Origin: JBCDBY01 sp039182715
Lineage (GTDB): Bacteria > Planctomycetota > PLA2
DNA length: 17,489 bases
Reading direction: 5' to 3'
NCBI GenBank assembly: GCA_039182715.1
Contig: JBCDBY010000058.1
Coordinates: 1 to 17,489 of the forward strand
Translations under genes and position numbers: made by a program
The notes under the pieces: generated by a model
What the model was told of the DNA's origin: nothing
Seen by the model: only the letters and a program-made list of their open reading frames with translations
The model's database searches: none
Part shown: piece after piece, positions 7,200 to 14,019 of the stretch
How the letters are laid out: each line of letters starts with the position of its first letter
Numbering within the stretch: position 1 is the first letter of the stretch

Positions 7200-8996
7200 A
7201 TGTCTCTCGACAAGATCCGCAACTTCTGCATTATCGCCCACGTCGACCACGGCAAGTCGACGCTGGCCGACCGCCTGCTGCTGGCGACCGGCGTCGTGAC
7301 CGAGCGGGAGTTCCAGGACCAGCTGCTCGACTCGATGGACCTGGAGCGCGAGCGCGGCATCACCATCAAGGCGAGCGCGGTGCGCATGGAGCACGACGGG
7401 TTGATGTTCAACCTGATCGATACGCCGGGCCACGTCGACTTCTCCTACGAGGTCTCGCGCGCCCTGCACGCCTGCGAGGGCGCCCTGCTGCTCGTCGACT
7501 GCGCCCAGGGCGTCGAGGCGCAGACGGTCGCCAACGCCTACCTCGCCGTCGAGACCGGTCTCGAGATCATTCCGGTGATCAACAAGATCGATCTGCCGGG
7601 CGCACGCCCGGACGAGGTCATCGAGCAGATCTCGGAGGGCCTCGGACTGGACGCCGACGGCATCGTCCGCGTCTCCGCCAAGACCGGCGACGGCGTGGCC
7701 GAGGTGCTGCAGGCGATCAAGGAGAAGATCCCCGCCCCCAAGGGCGACCCCGACGCCCCGCTGCGCGCGCTCATCTACGACGCGGTCTACGACGACTACC
7801 GCGGCGTGGTGGTCTACGTGCGGGTGCTGGACGGCGAGCTCAAGAAGGGCATGCGCATCCAGTTCCTGTCGAGCAAGGCGGAGTACGAGGTCACCGAGGT
7901 CGGCTGCTTCTCGCCGCGCATGAGCGCGCTGCCCACGCTCGCGACCGGCAGCGTCGGCTACCTCGTCGGCAACATGAAGACGCTGGAGCACGTCAAGGTC
8001 GGCGACACGATCGCCCCGGCCAAGGACGAGAGCGTCGCGCCCATCGAGGGCTTCCAGGACCCGAAGCCGCTCGTCTTCTGCGGCATCTACCCGGCGACGA
8101 CGCAGGACTTCGACGAGCTGCGCCGCGCCTTCGAGAAGCTGCAGCTCAACGACGCGTCGTTCACCTACCACTCGGAGACGAGCGAGGCGCTCGGCTTCGG
8201 GTTCCGCTGCGGCTTTCTCGGCATGCTCCACATGGAGGTCGTGCAGGAGCGGCTGGAGCGCGAGAGCGGCGTGGAGATCATCCAGACCGCGCCCAACGTG
8301 ACCTACGAGATCCTGCAGACCGACGGCGAGCTGCTCACCATCGAGCGGCCCTCCGAGCTGCCCGAGCCGAACTACATCGACGAGTTCCGCGAGCCGATCG
8401 TGCGCGCGAGCATCATCACGCCGCCCGAGTTCATCGGCAACATCATGCAGCTCGCGACGGAGCGCCGGTCGGTGTTCATCAACCAGGAGTACCTCGGCCC
8501 GACCCGCGTGATCCTGACCTTCGACATCCCGCTCGCGGAGATGGTGTTCGACTTCTACGACCTCATCAAGTCGGCCACGCGCGGCTACGGCACGCTCGAC
8601 TACGAGATGAAGGGCTTCGAGAAGGCGGACCTCGTGCGCCTGCGCATCCTCGTCGCCGGCGAGGACGTCGACGCGCTCTCCGTCATCTGCCACCGCGATG
8701 TTTCGGTGCGCCGCGGCCGCGACGTGATTCGCGCGCTGCAGAAGACGATTCCCCGCCAGCTCTACGAGGTCCCGCTGCAGGCGGCGATCGGCGGCAAGAT
8801 CATCGCGCGCGAGACGATCAAGGCGATGCGCAAGAATGTGACCGCCAAGTGCTACGGCGGCGACGTAACCAGAAAGCGGAAGCTCCTCGAGAAGCAGAAG
8901 AAGGGCAAGCAGCGCATGCGCCAGGTCGGCAACGTCTCCATTCCCCAGGAGGCGTTCCTCGCCGTCCTGTCCACGCGCGACGAGAAGAAGAAGTAG
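7200..8996 (+). CDS. lepA: elongation factor 4 (LepA), translational GTPase
   Basis: A 598-residue protein, matching the ~600 of EF4. EF4 is a ribosome-associated GTPase implicated in back-translocation and in 30S assembly/initiation. Start chosen at ATG 7200, giving the standard N-terminus 'MSLDKIRNFCIIAHVDHGKST'. Seen: G1 'AHVDHGKST', switch II 'DTPGHVDFSYEV', G4 'NKID', then the beta-barrel, the EF-G-like domains III and V, and the LepA-specific C-terminal domain with 'AIGGKIIARETIKAMRKNVTAKCYGGD' (split here: residues 'AIGGKIIARETI' and 'KNVTAKCYGGD') and the Lys-rich 'KRKLLEKQKKGKQRMR' tail. It is preceded by TACAAT 10 nt upstream. Signal peptidase follows after 27 bp, echoing the widespread lepA-lepB pairing. 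Confidence 0.98.
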   Translation: MSLDKIRNFCIIAHVDHGKSTLADRLLLATGVVTEREFQDQLLDSMDLERERGITIKASAVRMEHDGLMFNLIDTPGHVDFSYEVSRALHACEGALLLVDCAQGVEAQTVANAYLAVETGLEIIPVINKIDLPGARPDEVIEQISEGLGLDADGIVRVSAKTGDGVAEVLQAIKEKIPAPKGDPDAPLRALIYDAVYDDYRGVVVYVRVLDGELKKGMRIQFLSSKAEYEVTEVGCFSPRMSALPTLATGSVGYLVGNMKTLEHVKVGDTIAPAKDESVAPIEGFQDPKPLVFCGIYPATTQDFDELRRAFEKLQLNDASFTYHSETSEALGFGFRCGFLGMLHMEVVQERLERESGVEIIQTAPNVTYEILQTDGELLTIERPSELPEPNYIDEFREPIVRASIITPPEFIGNIMQLATERRSVFINQEYLGPTRVILTFDIPLAEMVFDFYDLIKSATRGYGTLDYEMKGFEKADLVRLRILVAGEDVDALSVICHRDVSVRRGRDVIRALQKTIPRQLYEVPLQAAIGGKIIARETIKAMRKNVTAKCYGGDVTRKRKLLEKQKKGKQRMRQVGNVSIPQEAFLAVLSTRDEKKK

Positions 8997-9023
8997 CTCC
9001 GCTTCAGGATTACGACACGACGC

Positions 9024-10415
9024 ATGCGCAGCACGACCGCCTTCGTCCGCGACAACATCGAAGCCTTCGCGGTGGCCATCGCCATGGCGCTGGTCATTCG
9101 CCACTTCAGCGTGGAGGCGTTTCGCATTCCGACCGGCTCCATGATGCCGTCGCTCTACGGCGACAGCGATCCGGGCGAGCCGGTGCGGCAGGGCGACCGC
9201 ATCCTCGTCGACAAGTACGCCTACCTGCGCGGCGACCCGCAGCGCTGGCACGTCGCGGTCTTCCAGTACCCGCTCGATCGCACGACCAACTTCATCAAGC
9301 GCATCGTCGGCCTGCCCGACGAGTGGGTCGCGATCGCGGACGGCGACATCTGGACGAGCAAGGACGGCGAGGTCTGGCAGATCGAACGCAAGCCGCCCGC
9401 CATCCGCGAGCACCTCATGCTGCCGTACTGGCCGCTGCCCGGCGATCGCGACGGGTTCCGCGGCAGCTGTTGGGAAGGTGACGACGCGTGGACGGAGAAG
9501 GGCGACGTGCTCTCCGTCGACGCGGACGAGAGCGGCGCGCGCTTCGAGTTCGCGCGGCGCATTCCGACCTACCCGTCCATGGACCCCGACGGCGTCGGCC
9601 GCAACTCGGCGGTCAAGGTCGGCGACATTCGCTTTCGCGCGCACGTGGACGTGGTGCGCGAGGGCGAGCTGGAGCTGCGCATCACCGAGCACGACGCCAC
9701 CCACCGACTCGTGCTGGGGCCGGACGAGAGCTATCTCGTCTTCGGGGGCGCGAAGGAAGAGCGGATTGCGCTCGACTTCCTGGTCGAGCGGGGCGACAGC
9801 TTCGATCTCTCCTTCTCGAACGTCGACGAGTCGATCTGGATCGTGCTCGACGGGGAGGAGCTGCTCTTCGAGATCCCCGACCTTCCGACCCTGCCGCCGG
9901 GGCTCGAGCCCGACTACGGCCTGCGCGGCAAGCGCGGCCAGCACGGGTTCTCGCTGGTGGCGCGGGGCCTCCAGGCGTCGCTCGAAGACGCGCGCATCGA
10001 TCGCGACCTGCACTACCTGCTCGACACCAACCAGAGTGGCGCGCGCAAGTGGCAGGTGCCCGCCGACTCCTACTTCGTCCTGGGCGACAACACGAACAGC
10101 AGCAAGGACAGCCGGCGCTGGCAGGTCTCCCGGGTCGTGCTGCAGGACGGGTCCACGATCGAGTGGGAGGAGAGCTCGGGGCCGTCCGTGGACGCGCTGC
10201 TGGGGCTGGCGCCGGAGGACGAATTCGTCATTCCGAACGACTCCCAGGGGCTGACCCGACGGCTCCTCCGCTCGGACATCTCGACCTGGAAGCGGGACGT
10301 CGCCTGGCCCTTCGTGCCCCGCGACCACCTGATCGGCCGCGCCTTCTCGGTCTTCTGGCCCATTTATGTCCCCCCCCTCTACCGCGGGGCGACCCGGATC
10401 CAGCGCATCCGCTGA
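9024..10415 (+). CDS. lepB: signal peptidase I with two large insertions
   Basis: A 463-residue S26-family leader peptidase, which cleaves signal peptides of exported proteins outside the inner membrane with a Ser/Lys dyad. One N-terminal transmembrane segment (about 12-27) precedes 'RIPTGSMMPSL' with the nucleophile S39. 'FIKRIVGLPDE' carries the general base K92. 'VLGDNTNSSKDSR' (352-364) is the conserved C-terminal box, and 'VPRDHLIGRAFSVFWP' (431-446) its usual continuation. Typical bacterial enzymes are much shorter. Here ~245 residues (about 105-348) lie between the Lys box and the GDN box, and a further ~65 (366-430) follow DSR. The larger insert alternates hydrophobic and charged residues like a beta-sandwich. 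The enzyme should be active. The gene follows lepA after 27 bp without a Shine-Dalgarno sequence; TACGAC ends 7 nt upstream. Confidence 0.95.
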   Translation: MRSTTAFVRDNIEAFAVAIAMALVIRHFSVEAFRIPTGSMMPSLYGDSDPGEPVRQGDRILVDKYAYLRGDPQRWHVAVFQYPLDRTTNFIKRIVGLPDEWVAIADGDIWTSKDGEVWQIERKPPAIREHLMLPYWPLPGDRDGFRGSCWEGDDAWTEKGDVLSVDADESGARFEFARRIPTYPSMDPDGVGRNSAVKVGDIRFRAHVDVVREGELELRITEHDATHRLVLGPDESYLVFGGAKEERIALDFLVERGDSFDLSFSNVDESIWIVLDGEELLFEIPDLPTLPPGLEPDYGLRGKRGQHGFSLVARGLQASLEDARIDRDLHYLLDTNQSGARKWQVPADSYFVLGDNTNSSKDSRRWQVSRVVLQDGSTIEWEESSGPSVDALLGLAPEDEFVIPNDSQGLTRRLLRSDISTWKRDVAWPFVPRDHLIGRAFSVFWPIYVPPLYRGATRIQRIR

Positions 10416-10418
10416 AGG

Positions 10419-10427
10419 TTATTCACA
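10419..10427 (+). promoter_or_regulatory. DnaA-box match TTATTCACA
   Basis: A perfect match to the consensus TTATNCACA, starting 4 bp after the signal peptidase stop codon. Binding is inferred from sequence only. Confidence 0.5.
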
Positions 10428-10428
10428 A

Positions 10429-10450
10429 TCTCGGATCAATGAGTCCGAGA
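10429..10450 (+). other. hairpin after the signal peptidase gene
   Basis: TCTCGGA (10429-10435) pairs perfectly with TCCGAGA (10444-10450) across an 8-base loop, 13 bases after the stop codon. There is no T-tract, so it may only stabilise the 3' end of the mRNA or be a weak terminator. Confidence 0.4.
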
Positions 10451-10703
10451 CGTGTCAAGTACTCGGAATTCGGGGGGAATTTACGTCCCGTTCGCGCCGA
10501 GCAGGGCACGCGAGCGAATTCGCACGCAAGGTAACCGGGTTGCCGATGCGAGTGTTCGCCTTGAAACCCCGACTACAGCACGCATTACTTGGATCGCCCG
10601 GAACCGAGTTGCACGCCGCTCACCCGGTGTGCAGGGACGGCACAATGCCCAATAGTTTCAACAAATTCCGCTGCAGACGGGGCGATCGAGCGTATTCCAC
10701 GAG

Positions 10704-10712
10704 TTATCCACA
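10704..10712 (+). promoter_or_regulatory. DnaA-box match TTATCCACA
   Basis: A perfect match to the strongest form of the DnaA box, in the same orientation as the copy at 10419. A degenerate look-alike (TATTCCACG) sits just upstream at 10693-10701. It lies about 50 bp before the start of the LptB-like gene, so it could equally be an operator for that gene. Confidence 0.55.
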
Positions 10713-10740
10713 AGGACGGAGTGCGGAAATTCGCGCGGCG

Positions 10741-10746
10741 TAGAAT
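10741..10746 (+). promoter_or_regulatory. candidate -10 element (TAGAAT) of the LptB-like gene
   Basis: TAGAAT ends 10 nt before ATG 10757, the same spacing as at lepA, with no Shine-Dalgarno sequence between. An alternative in-frame ATG (10745) overlaps this hexamer, which is one reason to prefer 10757. Confidence 0.5.
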
Positions 10747-10756
10747 GGCCGCCCAC

Positions 10757-11404
10757 ATGTGGCTTTTGGAGGCGCAGAACCTCGAGAAACGCGGCCTCGT
10801 CGAGCCTTGCCGCGTCGCGATCGAACCCGCGGAAATCGTCGGCATTCTGGGGCCCAGGGGCGCCGGCAAGACGACGCTGTTGGAGTTGCTCGCCGGCGCT
10901 TGCAGGCCCGACGGCGGCTCCATCGAGTGGAGCGGAAAACTCGTTACCAAGCAGCCGATGCATCGGCGTGCACGACAAGGGCTCGTCTACGTGCCGAGAG
11001 AGCCGGCGTTGTTCTCGTCCTGCACGGTCGAAGAGGAGCTCGCTTCGGTGGCGCAGCCGGACGCGCGCATCGGCGATGCGCTTCGAGCCGCGGGATGGCC
11101 CGGCCCGGTCGGGGCCCGCGTGGGAGGGCTGACGCGCGCCCAGCGACTTCATGTCGCGCTGGCGCGCGCGATGCTGCTGGAGCCGCGGCTGCTGCTCCTC
11201 GACGAGCCGTTCGCGGGGCTTCTGCCGGGCGAGTTGGCCCACCTGCAGACGACGCTGCGACAGCTGCGGGCGGAGCGGAGCATCTCGATCGTGTTCACCG
11301 GATCGGCGGTGCGGCGCGATCTCTCGTACAGCGATCGCGCAATCATCCTGTTCGCGGGCCGAATCCTCCGCGAGGGCCCGTTGCAGGACCTGCGAAGCCT
11401 ATAA
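10757..11404 (+). CDS. degenerate LptB-like ABC ATPase paralogue
   Basis: A 215-residue ABC-type nucleotide-binding protein, clearly a tandem paralogue of the LptB that follows 7 bp later. Walker A 'GPRGAGKTT' (32-40) and Walker B 'LLLLDEP' (145-151) are intact. Four other ATPase elements have changed: the Q-loop Gln is Arg81 ('YVPREPALF' versus 'YLAQEPSIF'), the signature is 'LTRAQ' (125-129) instead of LSGGE, the D-loop 'AGVDP' is 'AGLLP', and the H-loop 'TDHNV' is 'TGSAV'. It is also shorter, lacking the LptB C-terminal tail and part of the helical domain. It probably binds ATP but hydrolyses poorly or not at all, perhaps as a regulatory partner of LptB. Codon use is looser than in lptB (CTT, TTG, AAA, GTT, CGA, AGA). 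The start could instead be ATG 10745 (four residues longer). Confidence 0.85.
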   Translation: MWLLEAQNLEKRGLVEPCRVAIEPAEIVGILGPRGAGKTTLLELLAGACRPDGGSIEWSGKLVTKQPMHRRARQGLVYVPREPALFSSCTVEEELASVAQPDARIGDALRAAGWPGPVGARVGGLTRAQRLHVALARAMLLEPRLLLLDEPFAGLLPGELAHLQTTLRQLRAERSISIVFTGSAVRRDLSYSDRAIILFAGRILREGPLQDLRSL

Positions 11405-11405
11405 T
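11400..11405 (+). promoter_or_regulatory. candidate -10 element of lptB (perfect TATAAT)
   Basis: TATAAT ends 6 nt before the lptB ATG and includes the TAA stop codon of the upstream paralogue (11402-11404). There is no Shine-Dalgarno sequence. If used, transcription would begin at or next to the A of the start codon. TTGCAG (11381-11386) is upstream but only 13 bp away, too close for a normal -35. Confidence 0.55.
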
Positions 11406-11411
11406 TTCGCG

Positions 11412-12137
11412 ATGCCGCTCTTCGAGGCGCAGAAGCTCACCAAGGTCTACCGTCGTCGCACGGTCGTTTCGGAGTGCAGCTTCTTCGTCGAGCCGGGCGA
11501 GATCGTCGGGCTGCTGGGCCCCAACGGCGCCGGCAAGACGACCACCTTCAAGATGTCGATCGGCCGCGTGCGGCCGGACGGCGGCCAGGTCGAGCTCAAC
11601 GGGAGCGTGGTCACCAACCTGCCGATGTACCGCCGCGCGCGGCTCGGCATGGGCTATCTCGCCCAGGAGCCGTCGATCTTCCGGTCGCTCAACGTGGAGC
11701 AGAACCTCCAGGCGATCGCGGAGATCCTGCCGATTTCGAAGAAGGAGCGGCGCGACCGGATCGACCGGCTGCTCAAGGCGCTCGAGATCGAGGGATTGCG
11801 TAAGTCGAAGGCGGAGGTGCTGAGCGGCGGCGAGCGGCGGCGGCTGGAGATCGCCCGCGCGCTCATGACCGAGCCGCGGCTGCTGCTGCTCGACGAGCCG
11901 TTCGCCGGCGTCGACCCGATCGCGGTCGCCGACATCCAGAGCATCGTCCGGCAGCTCCGCGACGAGGAAGGCATCAGCATCCTGCTGACCGACCATAACG
12001 TGCGCGAGACGCTCGCGATCACCGACCGCGCCTACATCATCTTCGAGGGCCGCATCCTCCGCGAGGGCCCAAAGGAAGACCTGGTCAACGACCCGGTCGT
12101 GCGGCGCGTCTACCTCGGCGAAGACTTCGAGCTTTAG
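11412..12137 (+). CDS. lptB: LPS export ABC transporter ATP-binding protein LptB
   Basis: A 241-residue protein, the usual LptB length. LptB dimers power LptFG(C) extraction of lipopolysaccharide from the inner membrane for transport to the outer membrane. All ATPase motifs are intact: Walker A 'GPNGAGKTT' (36-44), Q-loop Q85 in 'YLAQEPSIF', signature 'LSGGE' (137-141), Walker B 'LLLLDEP' (157-163), D-loop 'AGVDP', and H195 in 'LLTDHNVRET'. The LptB-type features 'YRRARLGMGYLAQEPSIF', 'DHNVRET' and the C-terminal 'VRRVYLGEDFEL' distinguish it from other ABC ATPases. The usual partners lptA, lptC, lptF and lptG are not in this window. The upstream gene is a degenerate paralogue, and 35 nt around Walker B differ between the two by one base. 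Confidence 0.95.
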   Translation: MPLFEAQKLTKVYRRRTVVSECSFFVEPGEIVGLLGPNGAGKTTTFKMSIGRVRPDGGQVELNGSVVTNLPMYRRARLGMGYLAQEPSIFRSLNVEQNLQAIAEILPISKKERRDRIDRLLKALEIEGLRKSKAEVLSGGERRRLEIARALMTEPRLLLLDEPFAGVDPIAVADIQSIVRQLRDEEGISILLTDHNVRETLAITDRAYIIFEGRILREGPKEDLVNDPVVRRVYLGEDFEL

Positions 12138-12138
12138 C

Positions 12139-12170
12139 ACGTTCGACGTCGGACGTTCGACGTTCGACGT
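12139..12170 (+). repeat. period-7 tandem repeat (ACGTTCG)n
   Basis: About 4.6 tandem copies of ACGTTCG (12139-12145, 12146-12152 as ACGTCGG, 12153-12159, 12160-12166, then ACGT) begin one base after the lptB stop codon. Each unit contains the ACGT palindrome, so the array can fold on itself. Short tandem arrays like this may arise by slippage; a binding-site array is an alternative. Confidence 0.85.
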
Positions 12171-12189
12171 GGGCCCCGAATCGGTCGTG

Positions 12190-12222
12190 CCCCTGGCCCC
12201 TAGCCCCTAGCTCCTGGCCCCC
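12190..12222 (+). repeat. period-7 tandem repeat (CCCCTAG)n, G-rich on the minus strand
   Basis: Four 7-bp units, CCCCTGG, CCCCTAG, CCCCTAG and CTCCTGG, are followed by CCCCC. On the minus strand this gives four runs of G, three of them separated by only three bases (GGGG-CTA-GGGG-CCA-GGGG), a candidate G-quadruplex on the etfB template strand. It lies 19 bp after the other heptamer array and 34 bp before etfB. Confidence 0.8.
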
Positions 12223-12243
12223 AATCCTTCTTGCTTCCCCTGC

Positions 12244-12249
12244 GACAAT
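12244..12249 (+). promoter_or_regulatory. candidate -10 element of etfB (GACAAT)
   Basis: GACAAT ends 7 nt before the etfB ATG and matches four of six TATAAT positions. The bases between are not a convincing Shine-Dalgarno sequence (CCAGG at best). It fits the start-proximal hexamer pattern of the window. Confidence 0.4.
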
Positions 12250-12256
12250 TCCAGGC

Positions 12257-13006
12257 ATGGATTCGATCGTGTTCATCAAGCGCGTGCCGGACTCGGCCGC
12301 AAAAATTACCGTGGGCGGCGACGGCAAGTCGATCGAACAGGCCGGCGTCGACTACGTGATTTCCCCGTATGACGAGATCGCTCTCGAGTGCGCCATCCAG
12401 CTCAAGGAAGCGCACGGGGGCACGGTCACCGTGGTCTGCCTCGGCTTTGCCGACGCGACCAAGGAGATTCGTCAGGCGCTGGCCATGGGCGCGGACACGG
12501 CGGTGCTCGTCAAGGACGAGGGCGGCAGCCGCGGCCCGCTCGGCATCGCCAAGGCGCTCACCGGTTCGCTCGACGGCAAGTCGTACGACGCGCTCTTCTT
12601 CGGCCGCCAGTCGATCGACGCGGACAACTCCGCCGTCGGCGTGATGGTCGCCGAGATGCTCGACCTGCCGGCGATCACCTGCGTCACGAAGCTCGAGGTC
12701 GCGGACGGCGTCGCCACCGCGCACCGCGAGAGTGAAGCGGGCACCGAGGTCATCGAGGTCAAGCTGCCCGCGGTCTTCACCGCGCAGCGTGGTCTCGCGG
12801 AGCCGCGCTACCCCGCCATCAAGGGCATCATGATGGCGAAGAAGAAGCCGATCGAGGAGCTCGACGCGCCGGCCCCCGCGGGCACGCTGAGCCTCGACAA
12901 GTTGACGCCCCCGGCCGAGCGGACGGGCGGCAAGATCGTGGGTGAGGGAGCGGACGCCGTGCCGGAGCTCGTGCGCCTCCTCCGTTCGGAAGCGAAGGTG
13001 CTCTAA
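12257..13006 (+). CDS. etfB: electron transfer flavoprotein subunit beta
   Basis: A 249-residue protein, the normal length for EtfB. With EtfA it forms a soluble FAD heterodimer that carries electrons from acyl-CoA and other dehydrogenases to the quinone pool via ETF:quinone oxidoreductase. Seen: N-terminal 'MDSIVFIKRVPDSAAKI', 'ISPYDEIALECAIQLKE', 'GFADATKEIRQALAMGAD', 'GRQSIDADNSAVGVMVAEML' (nucleotide-binding fold), and the family signature 'PRYPAIKGIMMAKKKPI'. The C-terminal arm reaches toward EtfA. The stop TAA shares one base with the etfA start (TAATG), so the pair is translationally coupled. No dehydrogenase partner is in the window, so the electron donor cannot be named, and I cannot tell from sequence by eye whether it is a bifurcating type. 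Confidence 0.97.
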   Translation: MDSIVFIKRVPDSAAKITVGGDGKSIEQAGVDYVISPYDEIALECAIQLKEAHGGTVTVVCLGFADATKEIRQALAMGADTAVLVKDEGGSRGPLGIAKALTGSLDGKSYDALFFGRQSIDADNSAVGVMVAEMLDLPAITCVTKLEVADGVATAHRESEAGTEVIEVKLPAVFTAQRGLAEPRYPAIKGIMMAKKKPIEELDAPAPAGTLSLDKLTPPAERTGGKIVGEGADAVPELVRLLRSEAKVL

Positions 13007-13980
13007 TGGCCGCCGTACTCGTATTCGTCGAGACCCAGGACGGGTCGCTCAAGAAGTCGGCCCCCGAGGTGCTCGGGCAGGCCGCGCAGCTCGCCGGCGA
13101 TCTCGGCGGCGGCGTCGACGCGGTGCTGGTCGGCCAGGGCGCCGGCGCGCTCGCCGAGTCGGTCGGCAACTTCGGCGTGGACAAGGTCTACGTCGCCGAG
13201 GCCGACAGCCTCGCGAACTTCTCCATCGAGGCCTTCACCAAGCCGCTGCTCAAAGCGGTCGCCGCCGCGACGCCGAAGCTGGTGCTCTTCGCCGCGTCGG
13301 TGAACGGCAAGGACCTCGCGCCCGCCGTCGCCGCCGCGACCGGCAGCGCGATCCTGACGGACGTCACCGAGATCGGCGTGAAGGACGGTGCCATCTCCGT
13401 GACCAAGCCGGTCTACGCGGGCAAGGCGCTGGCCGAGGTGAGCGCGTCGAGCGACACCGTGGTCGCCACGCTGCGACCCAACGTCTTCGAGCCGGTCGAG
13501 CCGGCCGGCGGCAGCGCGACGGTCGAATCGCTCGATACGAGCGACATCGGTGACTTGCGCGCCACCGTGAAGGAGGTGCTCGCCAAGGCCTCCGAGAAGC
13601 TCGACCTGACCGAGGCGGACGTCATCGTCGCCGGCGGTCGCGGCCTCAAGGGCCCCGAGAACTGGCACCTCATCGAGCAGCTCGCCGAGGCGGTCGGCGG
13701 CGTCACCGGCGCGAGCCGCGCCGTGGTGGACGCCGGCTGGCGTCCGCACGACGAGCAGGTGGGCCAGACCGGCAAGACGGTCAGCCCCAAGCTCTACATC
13801 GCGGTCGGCGTGAGCGGCGCGATCCAGCACCTGGCGGGCATGCGCACGTCGAAGTGCATCGTGGCGATCAACACCGATGCCGAGGCGCCGATCTTCAAGG
13901 TGGCCGACTACGGCATCGTGGGCGACGCCTTCGAGGTCTGCCCGGTGCTGGCCGAGGAGCTGGCGAAACTGCGGGCGTAA
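13006..13980 (+). CDS. etfA: electron transfer flavoprotein subunit alpha
   Basis: A 324-residue protein, typical of EtfA. The N-terminal half is the Rossmann-like domain ('VLVFVETQDGSLKKSA', 'DKVYVAEAD'). The C-terminal half binds FAD: 'VAGGRGLKGPENW' (about 206-218), 'GASRAVVDAGWRPHDEQVG', 'GKTVSPKLYIAVGVSGAIQH' and 'IVAINTDAEAPIFKVADYGI'. All expected FAD contacts of the family appear present (Arg in GGRG, Ser/Arg in ASRA, the GQTGK loop, the SGAIQH loop and the N-T-D-A segment). It starts at 13006 by the TAATG overlap with etfB. Two mutually exclusive small hairpins and an inverted repeat follow its stop codon. Confidence 0.97.
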   Translation: MAAVLVFVETQDGSLKKSAPEVLGQAAQLAGDLGGGVDAVLVGQGAGALAESVGNFGVDKVYVAEADSLANFSIEAFTKPLLKAVAAATPKLVLFAASVNGKDLAPAVAAATGSAILTDVTEIGVKDGAISVTKPVYAGKALAEVSASSDTVVATLRPNVFEPVEPAGGSATVESLDTSDIGDLRATVKEVLAKASEKLDLTEADVIVAGGRGLKGPENWHLIEQLAEAVGGVTGASRAVVDAGWRPHDEQVGQTGKTVSPKLYIAVGVSGAIQHLAGMRTSKCIVAINTDAEAPIFKVADYGIVGDAFEVCPVLAEELAKLRA

Positions 13981-13984
13981 CCGG

Positions 13985-14008
13985 CAGGGAACACCCTGTC
14001 CTTCAGGG
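13985..14008 (+). other. alternative hairpins behind etfA
   Basis: CCCTG (13994-13998) can pair either with CAGGG upstream (13985-13989, loop AACA) or with CAGGG downstream (14004-14008, loop TCCTT). The two stems exclude each other. Each is only 5 bp and there is no T-tract, so this may be a simple mRNA-end structure. Confidence 0.4.
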
Positions 14009-14019
14009 ACTACGAATGG

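Larger units (their letters stand above)
10416..10756. other. 341-bp intergenic region, relatively A+T-rich, bordered by DnaA-box matches
   Basis: I count about 58% G+C here against clearly higher values in the flanking genes, with local dips near 45% (10411-10470) and 40% (10641-10670). No credible gene is seen. It holds TTATTCACA at its left end and TTATCCACA near its right end, a 7-bp hairpin (10429-10450), a perfect 10-bp palindrome GCGAATTCGC (10514-10523), and related GAATTCG/GAAATTCG motifs near 10466 and 10726. Replication initiation or DnaA-dependent regulation is possible. The neighbours are not those usually next to oriC. Confidence 0.55.

Noticed and set aside
6810..10328. A 1172-codon open frame on the minus strand
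   Set aside because: It lies antisense to rdgB, lepA and lepB, which are certain. Its Arg/Asp/Val/Leu/His-rich, low-complexity translation is the usual shadow of high-G+C codon bias.
10366..10950. Short open frames in and around the 341-bp gap (both strands)
   Set aside because: None has a ribosome binding site, a convincing start-proximal hexamer or protein-like composition, and they run into the flanking genes in the wrong frame.
11381..11405. TTGCAG as the -35 box of an lptB promoter
   Set aside because: The spacer to TATAAT is only 13 bp, well short of the usual 16-18, so I do not call a -35.
12139..12222. Possible CRISPR array
   Set aside because: The repeats are 7-bp head-to-tail units with no spacers, so this is a pair of simple tandem repeats.
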